Assembly: GCF_003590855.1 (NCBI RefSeq)
Contig: NZ_QYUP01000008.1
Coordinates: 1-64,000 of the forward strand
Direction: 5' to 3'
Origin: Massilia cavernae
GTDB taxonomy: Bacteria; Pseudomonadota; Gammaproteobacteria; Burkholderiales; Burkholderiaceae_D
DNA length: 64,000 nt
Positions 17,787 through 26,826 of the stretch are shown piece after piece (positions within the stretch are counted from its first letter, which is position 1; each line of letters opens with the position of its first letter). A model generated the notes under the pieces. The model saw only the letters and a program-made list of their open reading frames with translations. It ran no database searches and had not been told where the DNA came from. The translations under genes were made by a program, and so were the position numbers.

Positions 17787-18971
17787 ATGACAGAGTCTCT
17801 TGAACAGCCGCGGCTCGTGGTGCACCTGATCCACCAGCTCGATGCCGGCGGCTTCGAAAATGGCCTCATCAACCTGATCCGGAACATGCCGCCGGAGCGC
17901 TACCGCCATGCCATCGTCTGCCTGAAGGATTACTCCGATTTCGAATCGCAGCTGCAGCCGCGCGGCGTCGAGATCATCAGCCTGAACAAGCGCGAGGGCA
18001 AGGACTTCGGCCACTACCTGCGCATGTTCAAGGCATTGCGCGCGCTGCAGCCGGACCTGATCCACACCCGCAACCTGTCCGGCCTGGAAGGGCAACTGGT
18101 GGCGGCGCTAGCCGGCGTCAAGCTGCGCGTGCACGGCGAGCATGGGCGCGACATGTTCGACCTGTACGGCAAGCGCCTCAAGTACCAGTTGCTGCGGCGC
18201 CTGCTTCGGCCACTGATCGGCCACTTCATCGCGGTCAGCGCCGATCTCGAACACTGGCTGATCGACAATGTCGGCGCCGAGCCGCAGCGCGTGTCGCAGA
18301 TCGCCAATGGCGTCGACAGCATCCAGTTCCATCCGCGTCTCGGTCCGCCCGCGGCGGTCGGGCCGGCCGGCTTCATGCAGGACAACGCCTTCGTCATCGG
18401 CAGCGTCGGCCGCATGGTCGACGTCAAGAACCACGCCACCCTGGTCGAAGCTTTCCTGCGCCTGATCGCCTCGCCCCACCCCTCGCACCAGCGCCTGCGC
18501 CTGCTGATCGTCGGCGACGGGCCGGCCCGCGCCGAGTGCGTCGACATGCTGACCCGCGCCGGCGCCTCGCACCGCGCCTGGCTGCCGGGCGAGCGCGGCG
18601 ACATCCCCCAGATGCTGCGCGCGATGGACCTGTTCGTGCTGCCCTCGCTGGCAGAGGGCAGCTCCAACACCATCCTCGAGGCGATGGCGACCGGATTGCC
18701 GGTGGTGGCCACTGCAGTCGGCGGCAATACCGAACTGGTAAAGCCCGGCTTTACCGGCATCCTGGTGCCGCCCAAGTCGCCCGAGCTGATGGCAGCCGCC
18801 ATCGCCGACTACTGCCGTATCCCCGAAATGGGGGGGCGCCACGGCATGCGCGCGCGCAGCCAGGTGATCGCCCACCACAGCTTGCCGGCGATGGCGCGCG
18901 GCTACATGGCGGTCTACGATGCGCTAACCAACGCCTCGCCCTGCACTGCCGCCCAGGAGAAGCGCGCCTGA
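17787..18971 (+). CDS. XrtA/PEP-CTERM-associated GT4 glycosyltransferase
   Basis: Protein of about 394 residues with two Rossmann domains of the GT-B fold. The N-terminal part has VVHLIHQLDAGGFENGLINLI, typical of the exosortase-associated family (TIGR03088-like). The C-terminal donor-binding part has VGRMVDVKNHATLVEAF, LLIVGDGPAR and the GT4 motif SLAEGSSNTILEAMATGLPVVAT. It would add a nucleotide-sugar-derived residue to the lipid-linked repeat unit. Several in-frame starts exist from 17706; ATG 17787 is preferred because of GGAG upstream and because the conserved sequence begins shortly after it. It follows the kinase gene directly. Confidence 0.9.
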   Translation: MTESLEQPRLVVHLIHQLDAGGFENGLINLIRNMPPERYRHAIVCLKDYSDFESQLQPRGVEIISLNKREGKDFGHYLRMFKALRALQPDLIHTRNLSGLEGQLVAALAGVKLRVHGEHGRDMFDLYGKRLKYQLLRRLLRPLIGHFIAVSADLEHWLIDNVGAEPQRVSQIANGVDSIQFHPRLGPPAAVGPAGFMQDNAFVIGSVGRMVDVKNHATLVEAFLRLIASPHPSHQRLRLLIVGDGPARAECVDMLTRAGASHRAWLPGERGDIPQMLRAMDLFVLPSLAEGSSNTILEAMATGLPVVATAVGGNTELVKPGFTGILVPPKSPELMAAAIADYCRIPEMGGRHGMRARSQVIAHHSLPAMARGYMAVYDALTNASPCTAAQEKRA

Positions 18972-18985
18972 GCGCGCGGCGCAGC

Positions 18986-20017
18986 ATGCGCGTCCTGCAT
19001 ATACTCGACCACTCGCCTCCCCTCCATACCGCCTATTCGCTGCGCGCGGTCTCGCTGCTCCGGCAGCAGCGAGCGCTCGGCTGGCACACAATCCAGCTGA
19101 CCGGCCCGGCCCAGGGCAAGGTCGAAACCGAGGACCGCAACCGCGACGGCTGGCATTTCTTCCGCACCGATCCCGGAAACGGCCTGATGCCGCCGGCGCT
19201 TCTGGCCGGCCGGATGGCGCGCCGGATCTGCCACGCCATCACGCTGGCGCGGCCCGGTATCGTCCACGCGCACCCACCGGTGCTGAACGCCGTCGCCGCC
19301 CTGCGAGCGGCGCGCCAGGCGGGCCTGCCGGTGGTGATCGGCATGCCGGGCCGGCTTCATAGCCACGGCGTCAAGGACTGGATGGTGCGTGCGCTTGAGG
19401 TGCGCGCGGCGCGCTCCGCTGCCGCGGTGGTGACCGACACCCTGGCCATGCGTAGCTGGCTGATCGCGGGCGGGGTCGAACCGAGACGCATTTCCATCGT
19501 GCCGCCCTCGGTCAGCGCGCCCGCGGCGGCGAGCGATTCTCCACGCGCCGGTGTCCGAAGCGCGCCGCTGGTTCATTGTCCCGGCGCGGTGGAAGCATGC
19601 ACCGTGCTGCGCGCTGCGCTTCCGGCGCTGCGCGCAGCATTTCCGGGCCTGCAGCTCGGGTTCACGGGTGCAAACAACGCGGATGCGGACATGCTTCTTT
19701 TTCCCGAACCGGCCTCGCCGTCGCTGGTGGCGCCAATCCGCCTGCTGGAAGCGATGGCCCGCGGCGCCCTGGTGGTGGCGTCCGATACCGCCATGCACCG
19801 CGAACTGGTCGAGCATGGCCGCAACGGCATCCTGTTCGAATCCGGGAACGCGGCCGCGCTGGTGGAGGCGGTGCTTGGGATGCTGGCCGAACCGGAATGC
19901 ATGCGCCAGTTGCGCGGATGCGCCCGCGCGTTTGCGCTGCGCGAGCGCAGCTGGGAGGCCGCCGCCAGGCTCTATGGGCGGTTGTACGAGGAATTGATCG
20001 AGAACGGCGGGCGCTGA
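18986..20017 (+). CDS. Exosortase A-associated glycosyltransferase (shortened)
   Basis: GT-B glycosyltransferase of 343 residues. The N-terminal half (VLHILDHSPPLHTAYSLRAVSLLRQQ, then IVHAHPPVLNAVAAL) matches the exosortase A-associated family, and the C-terminal half has LLEAMARGALVVASDTAMHRELVEHGRNGILFE. Family members are usually around 400 residues. Here the segment after VPPSVSAPAAAS is compressed, lacking the usual GxxGSF...YEGL and LLLVGxG blocks of the donor domain. Activity is therefore uncertain: it may be a divergent or partly deleted enzyme. It lies 14 bp after the previous glycosyltransferase, and its 3' end overlaps the convergent gene by 46 bp. Confidence 0.75.
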   Translation: MRVLHILDHSPPLHTAYSLRAVSLLRQQRALGWHTIQLTGPAQGKVETEDRNRDGWHFFRTDPGNGLMPPALLAGRMARRICHAITLARPGIVHAHPPVLNAVAALRAARQAGLPVVIGMPGRLHSHGVKDWMVRALEVRAARSAAAVVTDTLAMRSWLIAGGVEPRRISIVPPSVSAPAAASDSPRAGVRSAPLVHCPGAVEACTVLRAALPALRAAFPGLQLGFTGANNADADMLLFPEPASPSLVAPIRLLEAMARGALVVASDTAMHRELVEHGRNGILFESGNAAALVEAVLGMLAEPECMRQLRGCARAFALRERSWEAAARLYGRLYEELIENGGR

Positions 20018-21096
20018 AGCAGCGCCGTCATTTCGGCGCGGCCTGGCGCAGCGCCGACCACCTCAGCGTAACAGCGCGCGATGTCCTGCGCGATCCGGTC
20101 CCACGTGTAGTTGCGCACCAGCGCGCGCACACGCGCTGCTTCGGGCGGCTCGTCGATGAAGCCCATCACCGCGCGTTTCAGGCCGGTGACGTCGTCCGGG
20201 GCGACCCGCCGCAGCGCAAACGCGTTGTCGGCCATCCCAAGCTCGCTGTCGGCGCTGGTGACGACTGGCGTGCCGGCCGCCAGCGCCTCGAACACCGTCA
20301 TCGGCAGCACGCCGGGCTGGGTCGGCAGCGCAAACACCGAGGCGGCGGCGAAGGCGCTTGCCAGCAGCCTGTCGTCGTGGCGCAGCTTGCCGATGCAGGT
20401 GACGCCGCGCACCTGCCGCACCTGCGCCAGGTAATCCTGGTCGCGCTCGCGCGCTTCGCCGATCAGCACGAACGGCAGCGCCATTTCCGACAACGCGTGG
20501 GCCATGCCCAGCTGGTTCTTCTGCGGGCCGATGCTGCCCACCATCAGCACGAACGGCCCGGTAATGCCGGTGCGGGCGCGGAAGTGGGCGCCGTCTGCGT
20601 GGAAGAATTGCGGCGCGATCCCGTTCGGGAACACCCGGATGCGCGAGGGCGACACCAGGAAGGCGTCGCCGATGGCCCGCTTCTCGGCTTCGCCCAGCGC
20701 CACGATATGGGTCGCCAGTTGCAGCGCGCGGCGCGTCTGGGCGTAGCTGGTCTCGACGTTCCAGGCGGTGAGGTTGGACAGCAGCCGGTCCGCGACGCGG
20801 GCGCGGGTGCCGCTGGAGCGGTTCCAGCCGGGCGAAATGAGCGGCGACAGGATCACTGGCACGCCCAGCTCGGACGCAGCTTCGACAATGCGGTGGTTGC
20901 CGTGCACGGCGGCGAACACGTGGACCAGGTCATAGTCGTCCAGGCGCGACCGGCACGGGTCGACCAGTTCCACCGCGATCGGTTCGCCGTCGATGCGTTC
21001 GAGCTCGTTGAGCGCGCGGATGGTTTCGCGCATCTGGATCTGGAGGCTGCCTTCGCGCTGAAACAGCATGGGATAGGACAGGATTCCGATACGCAT
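19972..21096 (-). CDS. Glycosyltransferase, GT4-like
   Basis: Protein of 374 residues with a GT-B organisation. N-terminal features are IGILSYPMLFQREGSLQIQMRE and DLVHVFAAVHGNH; the C-terminal domain has FVLMVGSIGPQKNQLGMAHAL and LPTQPGVLPMTVFEALAAGTPVV. The start ATG 21096 is preceded by GGAGGTG. It is transcribed against the rest of the cluster, and its last codons overlap the preceding plus-strand glycosyltransferase tail-to-tail (19972-20017). The sugar and acceptor are unknown, but the location implies a role in the same polysaccharide. Confidence 0.85.
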   Translation of the reverse strand: MRIGILSYPMLFQREGSLQIQMRETIRALNELERIDGEPIAVELVDPCRSRLDDYDLVHVFAAVHGNHRIVEAASELGVPVILSPLISPGWNRSSGTRARVADRLLSNLTAWNVETSYAQTRRALQLATHIVALGEAEKRAIGDAFLVSPSRIRVFPNGIAPQFFHADGAHFRARTGITGPFVLMVGSIGPQKNQLGMAHALSEMALPFVLIGEARERDQDYLAQVRQVRGVTCIGKLRHDDRLLASAFAAASVFALPTQPGVLPMTVFEALAAGTPVVTSADSELGMADNAFALRRVAPDDVTGLKRAVMGFIDEPPEAARVRALVRNYTWDRIAQDIARCYAEVVGAAPGRAEMTALLQRPPFSINSSYNRP

Positions 21097-21288
21097 ACAC
21101 ACCTCCGCTTGTTCCGCATTTGGCTGCAACGCACAGCGCCATGAGCAGGCTCAACAGATATGCGCCGGCGCTGATCTATATTGTCTGAACCTGATTTGCT
21201 CCAGTGTAGCGGCGGTCCCCATGGCATTGTTGACAAGTGTCAACCGATCCCGGTGCCGCGGCAATACGCCCTCCAGCCAGCCGCCAAC

Positions 21289-22185
21289 ATGCAAGTACCG
21301 CTCACGATCCTCGCCTACCGCCGCGTCGTGCCACGGCCCGACCCGCTGTTCCCGGAACAGATCGATGCGCGCCGCTTCGACGAGCAGCTGCAAGCGCTGA
21401 CCCGCTGGTTCTGTGTGCTGCCGCTGTCCGACGCGGTGCGCCGCCTGCGCGAACGCACCCTGCCCGCGCGCGCCGCCTGCATCACCTTCGACAACGGCTA
21501 TGCCGACAATGCCGCGGTGGCGCTGCCGATACTGCAGCGCTACGCCGCACCTGCCACCTTCTTTGTCGCCAGCGGTTTCCTCGATGGCGGCTGCATGTGG
21601 AAGGACGCGGTGATCGACGTGGTGCGCAACGCGCCCGGCGACCGCCTCAACCTCACCGCCAGCGGCTTCGCCACCTACGACCTCGGATGCCCGGTGCGGC
21701 GCCGCGCGGTGATCGACATGCTGGTCGACAGCCTGTCGCGCCTTCCGCACGTCGATCGGCTGGAGCGCATCCGCACCATGGCGCGAAGCTTCACCCCGGC
21801 CATGCTGACCTCCGACGAGGTACTGGCGCTGCACCGGGCCGGCATGGAGATCGGTGCGCAAACGGTCAGCCACCCGGTGCTGACGACAATCTCCAACGCC
21901 GACGCGCGCGCTGAAATCGCCAACGGCCGCGCCCGGCTTCAGGAAATCATCCAGGCGCCGGTGCGCATGTTCGCCTACCCGAGCGGGAAGCCGGGCCAGG
22001 ATTTCGAGCCGCGCCACGTGCACATGCTGCGCAGCCAGGGCTTCGATGCCGCCGTCACCAGCGCGCGCGGTGCGGCGCGCCACGACACCGACCCGATGCT
22101 GCTGCCGCGCCTTGCGCCGCCCGATCGCGCCAACGGCTGCTTCCTGCTGCGGGTCGGCGGCAACCTGCTGATGCGGCCACATTGA
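21289..22185 (+). CDS. Polysaccharide deacetylase-fold (NodB-like) protein with altered metal site
   Basis: Protein of about 298 residues with the carbohydrate esterase 4 layout: LTILAYRRV at the N-terminus, ACITFDNGYADN at 63-74, GAQTVSHPVLT around 189-199, and VRMFAYPSGKPG. The canonical motifs are TFDDGY and H-x3-H. Here the metal-binding second Asp is Asn69 and the first His is Gln191, leaving only His195 of the usual three ligands. The fold is clear, but catalysis by the standard metal-dependent mechanism is doubtful. The TTG at 21181 would extend it by 36 non-conserved residues; ATG 21289 suits the domain start. The gene reads into the hydrolase pair. Confidence 0.82.
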   Translation: MQVPLTILAYRRVVPRPDPLFPEQIDARRFDEQLQALTRWFCVLPLSDAVRRLRERTLPARAACITFDNGYADNAAVALPILQRYAAPATFFVASGFLDGGCMWKDAVIDVVRNAPGDRLNLTASGFATYDLGCPVRRRAVIDMLVDSLSRLPHVDRLERIRTMARSFTPAMLTSDEVLALHRAGMEIGAQTVSHPVLTTISNADARAEIANGRARLQEIIQAPVRMFAYPSGKPGQDFEPRHVHMLRSQGFDAAVTSARGAARHDTDPMLLPRLAPPDRANGCFLLRVGGNLLMRPH

Positions 22186-22289
22186 GGCCGTGCGCCGGCT
22201 CAAGGCGAGCGCAAGTTCTGGGGTGTCTAATGAAACCGGAGTGGCAGGCCTGACAAGTCTTTCCGCCCTCCGCACACACAGGAGCCACC

Positions 22290-23132
22290 ATGAACGCCCC
22301 GCTGCTGTCCACGCCAAGCGTGGAGGCATTCTTCTTCGATGCCGACCCCGGCACCCGATTCAGCCTGTATCACGCGCCGGCGCCGCGCCGCCCCGAACTG
22401 GGCGCGATCCTGTACGTGCACCCGTTCGCCGAGGAGCTCAATCGCAGCCGCCGCATGGCGTCGCTGCAGGCGCGCCAGTTCGCCGCGATGGGATACGCGG
22501 TGTTGCAGATCGACCTGTTCGGCTGCGGCGACAGCTGCGGCGACTTCTCGGCTGCGCGCTGGGACATCTGGCGCCGCGACCTTGCCGCGGCGCTCGACTG
22601 GCTGCAGCAGCGCAGCGCCGGTCCGGTGCAGCTGTGGGGACTGCGCCTGGGCGGGCTGCTGGCGCTCGACTTCGCGTGCAGCACGCCGGTCGACGGCATC
22701 ATCCTGTGGCAGCCCTTCCTGCACGGCCGCACCTGCATCAACCAGTTCCTGCGCCAGCGCCTGACCGAGACCGAAGGCGACTCCACTGCGCCGCGCAGCA
22801 CCGCGGTCCTGCGCGCCAACCTGGCCGCACACGGCAGCATCGAAGTGGCCGGCTATTCACTTGCACGCGAACTCGCCCAGGCGATCGACGCCTGCGACGC
22901 CGCAGCCATGCCGGTGCCGCCCTGCCCGATCCACTGGTTTGCCAGCGGCGGCCCGGCGCCGGCGCGGCAGGCGGCCGGCGTCGCGCGGCTGGCGCAGCGC
23001 TGGGCCGAACGCGACGCCATCCTGCACTACCACCCACTCGACGGCCCGCCGTTCTGGGGTCCGGCCGCTGGCACCGAATGCCAGGCGCTGCTGGCCGCCA
23101 CCGCCACCGTGTTCGGCGCGGGGCAGCCATGA
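22290..23132 (+). CDS. Exosortase A system-associated hydrolase 2
   Basis: Alpha/beta-hydrolase-fold protein of 280 residues of the TIGR03101-like family, found almost only in exosortase-A loci. Key segments are AILYVHPFAEELNRSRRMASLQARQFA, VLQIDLFGCGDSCGDFSAARW and the elbow-like VQLWGLRLGGLLAL. The elbow lacks the usual Ser, which appears to be normal for this family, so its chemistry is unknown. It is translationally coupled (ATGA overlap) to the hydrolase 1 gene, as in other XrtA clusters. Confidence 0.88.
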   Translation: MNAPLLSTPSVEAFFFDADPGTRFSLYHAPAPRRPELGAILYVHPFAEELNRSRRMASLQARQFAAMGYAVLQIDLFGCGDSCGDFSAARWDIWRRDLAAALDWLQQRSAGPVQLWGLRLGGLLALDFACSTPVDGIILWQPFLHGRTCINQFLRQRLTETEGDSTAPRSTAVLRANLAAHGSIEVAGYSLARELAQAIDACDAAAMPVPPCPIHWFASGGPAPARQAAGVARLAQRWAERDAILHYHPLDGPPFWGPAAGTECQALLAATATVFGAGQP

Positions 23133-23857
23133 ACTTCGACCAGCGCGCACTTCGCTTCTGTTGCGCCGGCAGCTGGCTGGTCGGCATCGTCGACGTGCCT
23201 GAACGTCCAATCGAGCGCGGCCTGCTGGTGGTCACCGACACCGCGCAGTACCGCGTGGGAGGGCACCGCCAGTTCACGCTGCTCTCGCGCACCCTGGCCG
23301 GACGTGGCATTCCGGTCATGCGCTTCGACCACCGCGGCTGCGGCGACAGCGAAGGCGAGCCGCGCGCCTTCAACGCCATCGGGGAAGATATCCGCACCGC
23401 CATCGGCGAGTTCTTCATGCAGATGCCCGAGCTGAAGGAAATCGTTATCTGGGGACTGGGCCATGCCGCCGCAGCGGCCGTCCTCTATGCCCACCTCGAT
23501 CCCTGCGTGCGCGGGCTGGTGCTGCTCAATCCCAATGCGGGTGTTCCGGAACCCGAACCGCGTACCGGCGGCCGCCAGCAGTACATTGGGCGCCTGGGCG
23601 AACTGGCGTTCTGGAAGAAGGCGCCAAGGGGTGACGGCGCGGTGCCCGTGGCCGACAGCCTGGCCAGTTTTACCGGACAGGCGCTGGTGGTCACCGGCGG
23701 CGGCGACGGCAGCACATCGGATTTCATCCGGCTGGCCGGCAAGCATGTGCTGAAATATCGGCACGTCGAGATCCCTCATGCCGGCCATACCTTCGCCAGC
23801 CGCGAGTGGCGCGACGAGGTGGCGCGCCTGACCGCGCACTGGGTCGTCACCTGGTAA
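23129..23857 (+). CDS. Exosortase A system-associated hydrolase 1
   Basis: Alpha/beta-hydrolase-fold protein of 242 residues of the TIGR03100-like family. Landmarks are LVVTDTAQYRVGGHRQFTLLSRTLA, VMRFDHRGCGDSEGE and EIPHAGHTF (the likely catalytic His). The nucleophile elbow reads WGLGHAAAAA (residues 108-117). From memory the family usually has Cys-Asp in place of Gly-His here, so the nucleophile may be missing. Role in the pathway is unknown; pairing with hydrolase 2 is a hallmark of XrtA loci. The end abuts the convergent prsR gene with a 5-bp gap. Confidence 0.88.
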   Translation: MNFDQRALRFCCAGSWLVGIVDVPERPIERGLLVVTDTAQYRVGGHRQFTLLSRTLAGRGIPVMRFDHRGCGDSEGEPRAFNAIGEDIRTAIGEFFMQMPELKEIVIWGLGHAAAAAVLYAHLDPCVRGLVLLNPNAGVPEPEPRTGGRQQYIGRLGELAFWKKAPRGDGAVPVADSLASFTGQALVVTGGGDGSTSDFIRLAGKHVLKYRHVEIPHAGHTFASREWRDEVARLTAHWVVTW

Positions 23858-23862
23858 GCAGC

Positions 23863-25224
23863 CTACGTTGCCGGCTGCGGCTTCACGCCGTGGTGGTGCA
23901 TCAGGTCATACAAGGTCGGGCGGCTGACGCCAAGCAGGTCGGCCGCCTTGACGATATTCCCGTCCGAGCGCGCCAGCGCCATCACCATCACCTTGTACTC
24001 GGCCGCGTCGCGCACTTGGCGCAGGTTGACCGGCGCCGCGGCGTGCGCGACGCCTGGCAGGCCCAGGTCGTCCGCGCCGATGTGAGGGCCGTCGGACATG
24101 ATCACCGCGCGCTTGATGCAGTTTTCCAGTTCGCGCACGTTGCCGGGCCACTCGTACGCCTCGATCGCCGCCAGCGCTTCGGGCGCGAACACCATCAGCG
24201 GCCGGTTCTCGCTGCGGCAGTAGCGGTTGCGGAAGTGGTGGGCGAGGAGCGCGCGGTCGCCGGACCGCGAGCGCAGCGGTGGAATCGCCAGCACGATCTC
24301 GCGCAGCCGGTACATCAGGTCCTCGCGGAAGCGGCCGTCGCGCACCATCGCGGCCAGGTCCTGGTGGGTGGCGCACACCACCCGCACGTCGACCGCGATC
24401 TCGCTGCGCCCGCCGATGCGCTCGATCACGCGCTCCTGCAGGAAGCGCAGCAGCTTGGCCTGCAGCGGCAGCGCCATGTCGCCGATCTCGTCGAGGAAGA
24501 AAGTGCCGCCGTCGGCCATTTCGATCTTGCCCAGCGTCTGCTGGCCGGCGCCGGTAAAGGCGCCTTTCTCGTGGCCGAACAACTCGCTTTCGAGCAGGTC
24601 GGCCGGAATGGCGGCGCAGTTGATCGCCACGAAGCGCCGCTCATGGCGCGCGCTCATCTGGTGCAGCGCGCGCGCCACCAGTTCCTTGCCGCTGCCGGAT
24701 TCACCCAGCAGCATCACGGTGGCAGACGTCGGCGCCACTTTCTCGACGCCGCGGCACAACGCCAGCATGGCCGGGTCGCGTGAGACGATGCCCGCCAGCG
24801 GCGACTCGGCGGCGATCTGCAGCATGCGCCGGTTCTCCTGCTGCATCTCATGCAGCTTGCAGGCGCGCGCGATCACCAGCCCCAGGGTGGCGGCGTCGAA
24901 CGGCTTCTGCTGGAAATCGTAGGCGCCCATCGCGACGGCCTTCAGCGCATTGGCGCGCTGCTGGTTCCCGGACAGGATGATGACTTTGGTGTCCGGCGCC
25001 AGTGCATGGATCTGCTGCAGGGTAGCCAGTCCTTCGGAAGCGCCGTCGGGATTGGGCGGCAGGCCGAGGTCGAGCGTCACCACCGGCGGCATGTGGCGCC
25101 GCACCTGCACCAGCGCGCTGTCGCGGTCGCCCGCCACCACCACGTCGTACCCGTCCAGGCACCAGCGCAGCTGCTTCTGCATGCCCGCATCGTCTTCCAC
25201 CACCAACAGCCTTGTTTTTCCCAT
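23863..25224 (-). CDS. prsR: PEP-CTERM-box sigma-54-dependent response regulator PrsR
   Basis: Transcription activator of 453 residues. The receiver domain is [12 protein letters not shown] with the phospho-acceptor in VTLDLGLPP (about residue 52). The AAA+ domain carries GESGSGKE and [15 protein letters not shown], the loop that contacts sigma-54. The C-terminal Fis-type helix-turn-helix contains [21 protein letters not shown]. Such proteins switch on PEP-CTERM protein genes and EPS genes from -24/-12 promoters. The cognate sensor kinase PrsK, usually adjacent, is not in this window. The upstream neighbour on the same strand is the sugar transferase (30-bp gap), so the two are probably co-transcribed. 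Confidence 0.93.
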   Translation of the reverse strand: MGKTRLLVVEDDAGMQKQLRWCLDGYDVVVAGDRDSALVQVRRHMPPVVTLDLGLPPNPDGASEGLATLQQIHALAPDTKVIILSGNQQRANALKAVAMGAYDFQQKPFDAATLGLVIARACKLHEMQQENRRMLQIAAESPLAGIVSRDPAMLALCRGVEKVAPTSATVMLLGESGSGKELVARALHQMSARHERRFVAINCAAIPADLLESELFGHEKGAFTGAGQQTLGKIEMADGGTFFLDEIGDMALPLQAKLLRFLQERVIERIGGRSEIAVDVRVVCATHQDLAAMVRDGRFREDLMYRLREIVLAIPPLRSRSGDRALLAHHFRNRYCRSENRPLMVFAPEALAAIEAYEWPGNVRELENCIKRAVIMSDGPHIGADDLGLPGVAHAAAPVNLRQVRDAAEYKVMVMALARSDGNIVKAADLLGVSRPTLYDLMHHHGVKPQPAT

Positions 25225-25254
25225 CGGTTCCTCGCTGGTCTGGCGCCCGGGTTC

Positions 25255-26646
25255 CTACCTGCTGCCCTTGCCGAACAGGACAACCTGTACGGTATCGATC
25301 AGAATCAGCAGGTCCAGGAACAGGCTGTTGTTCTTCACGTAGTACAGGTCGTACTGCAGTTTTTCGATGGCGTCTTCGACCGACGCGCCGTACTGGTAGC
25401 GCACCTGGGCAAGGCCCGTGATTCCCGGCTTGATGCCGTGCCGGACGCCGTAGTACGGGATGCTGCGTTCCAGCTGGCGCACGAAGTACGCCCGTTCCGG
25501 GCGCGGGCCGACGAAGCTCATCTCGCCGCGGAACACGTTGACCATCTGCGGCAGCTCGTCGATGCGCAGCAAGCGGATGATGCGGCCCACCCGGGTGATG
25601 CGCGGATCGTCCCTGGATGCCCAGCGCGGCGCGCCTGCGCTCTCGGCGTCGGTGCGCATGCTGCGGAACTTGAGCACGCTGAAGATGCGGCCGTCGCGGC
25701 CGACCCGCTCCTGGCGGTAGAACACCGGGCCGCCGTCCTCCAGCAGGATGGCGGCGCAGGCGGCCAGCATCAGCGGCAGCGTCAGGAGGGTGATCAGGCT
25801 GCTGGCGGCCAGGTCGAAGGCGCGCTTGGTAGCGGCGCGGATGAGGCTCTGGTCGAAGCCGCCGCCGAAAATCAGGTAGCTCGGCTGCAGCGAATCCATC
25901 CGGATCTGGCAGGCCTCGCGCTCGAAGAAGGTGGCGGCGTCGATCACCCGCACTCCGCCGAGCGCGCATTCGAGCAGCTGGTTGACCGGGAACGCCCGGC
26001 TGCGCCGGTTCGTGACGGTGACCACGATCTCGCTGGCTTCATACTTCCGCGCCATCTCCAGCAGCGACTCGCCCATCGGCAGCAGGCAGGCGTCCGGCAC
26101 GCAGTTCTCTTCATCCTGCAGCGGCACGCAACCGATCACGTGGAACTGGTGAAAACCGAATTTGCTGGCCGCGAGGTCGATGCATTCGCGCGCGAGCTGG
26201 CCGCCGCCGATAAACAGCAGGCGCGCTTCCAGCAACGCCGACTCGGCCGACTTGAACACCACCAGTCGCGTGAGCAGCACGCCGGTGGCGCCGAGCGCGA
26301 AGATCAGGATGCTGATGCCGCGCCCGAAGTACATCTCTGGCCGCACCGCGATCAGCGCCGACAGCAGCGCGAAGCCCAGCCCGAACGAGGGCATGATGCG
26401 GATCAGGGTGGTGCGTATGCCCTCGCGCGAGGAATGCTGGTACATGCCGAGGGCGCTCATGCTGAAGATGATCACCAGCGCGAACGTCAGCGAGGACAGG
26501 TAGAGGTTATCGGCGCGGAAGTGGCCGGCGCCGTCGTTGAACCACAGCGCCGAGGCGATGCTGGCTGACGCCAGCAACATCAGCAGCTCCAGAAGCAGCA
26601 GGATGAACGCCATCTTGGAAACGTAGTGATTGAAGATCCGGATCAC
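25255..26646 (-). CDS. XrtA-system undecaprenyl-phosphate sugar transferase
   Basis: Polyprenyl-phosphate sugar transferase of 463 residues (TIGR03013-like), the priming enzyme that loads the first sugar-1-phosphate on the lipid carrier at the inner membrane. Four to five N-terminal membrane segments (about residues 10-130) precede a Rossmann-like region (LLFIGGGQLARECIDL). A further helix precedes the catalytic bac_transf domain, with YRQERVGRDGRIFSVLKFRSM, RIDELPQMVNVFRGEMSFVGPRPER and HGIKPGITGLAQV. The GTG at 26646 is chosen because GGGAGAAGCT lies before it and the membrane segment starts soon after. Confidence 0.92.
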   Translation of the reverse strand: MIRIFNHYVSKMAFILLLLELLMLLASASIASALWFNDGAGHFRADNLYLSSLTFALVIIFSMSALGMYQHSSREGIRTTLIRIMPSFGLGFALLSALIAVRPEMYFGRGISILIFALGATGVLLTRLVVFKSAESALLEARLLFIGGGQLARECIDLAASKFGFHQFHVIGCVPLQDEENCVPDACLLPMGESLLEMARKYEASEIVVTVTNRRSRAFPVNQLLECALGGVRVIDAATFFEREACQIRMDSLQPSYLIFGGGFDQSLIRAATKRAFDLAASSLITLLTLPLMLAACAAILLEDGGPVFYRQERVGRDGRIFSVLKFRSMRTDAESAGAPRWASRDDPRITRVGRIIRLLRIDELPQMVNVFRGEMSFVGPRPERAYFVRQLERSIPYYGVRHGIKPGITGLAQVRYQYGASVEDAIEKLQYDLYYVKNNSLFLDLLILIDTVQVVLFGKGSR

Positions 26647-26826
26647 AGCTTCTCCCGCCAAACAGTCGGCGCCCCGGTGCGCACGCGCAAAGGGGCAAAT
26701 AGATGATGGAGGAATATTGCATTTAGTGCATTGACCATGGACAAGCGAGCCCTGCCGAGGGTGGGACACGGCAAGACGTGGACAAATGCTCTATAGTGAT
26801 GCTTCTGTACACAGCAAAACACTGTC

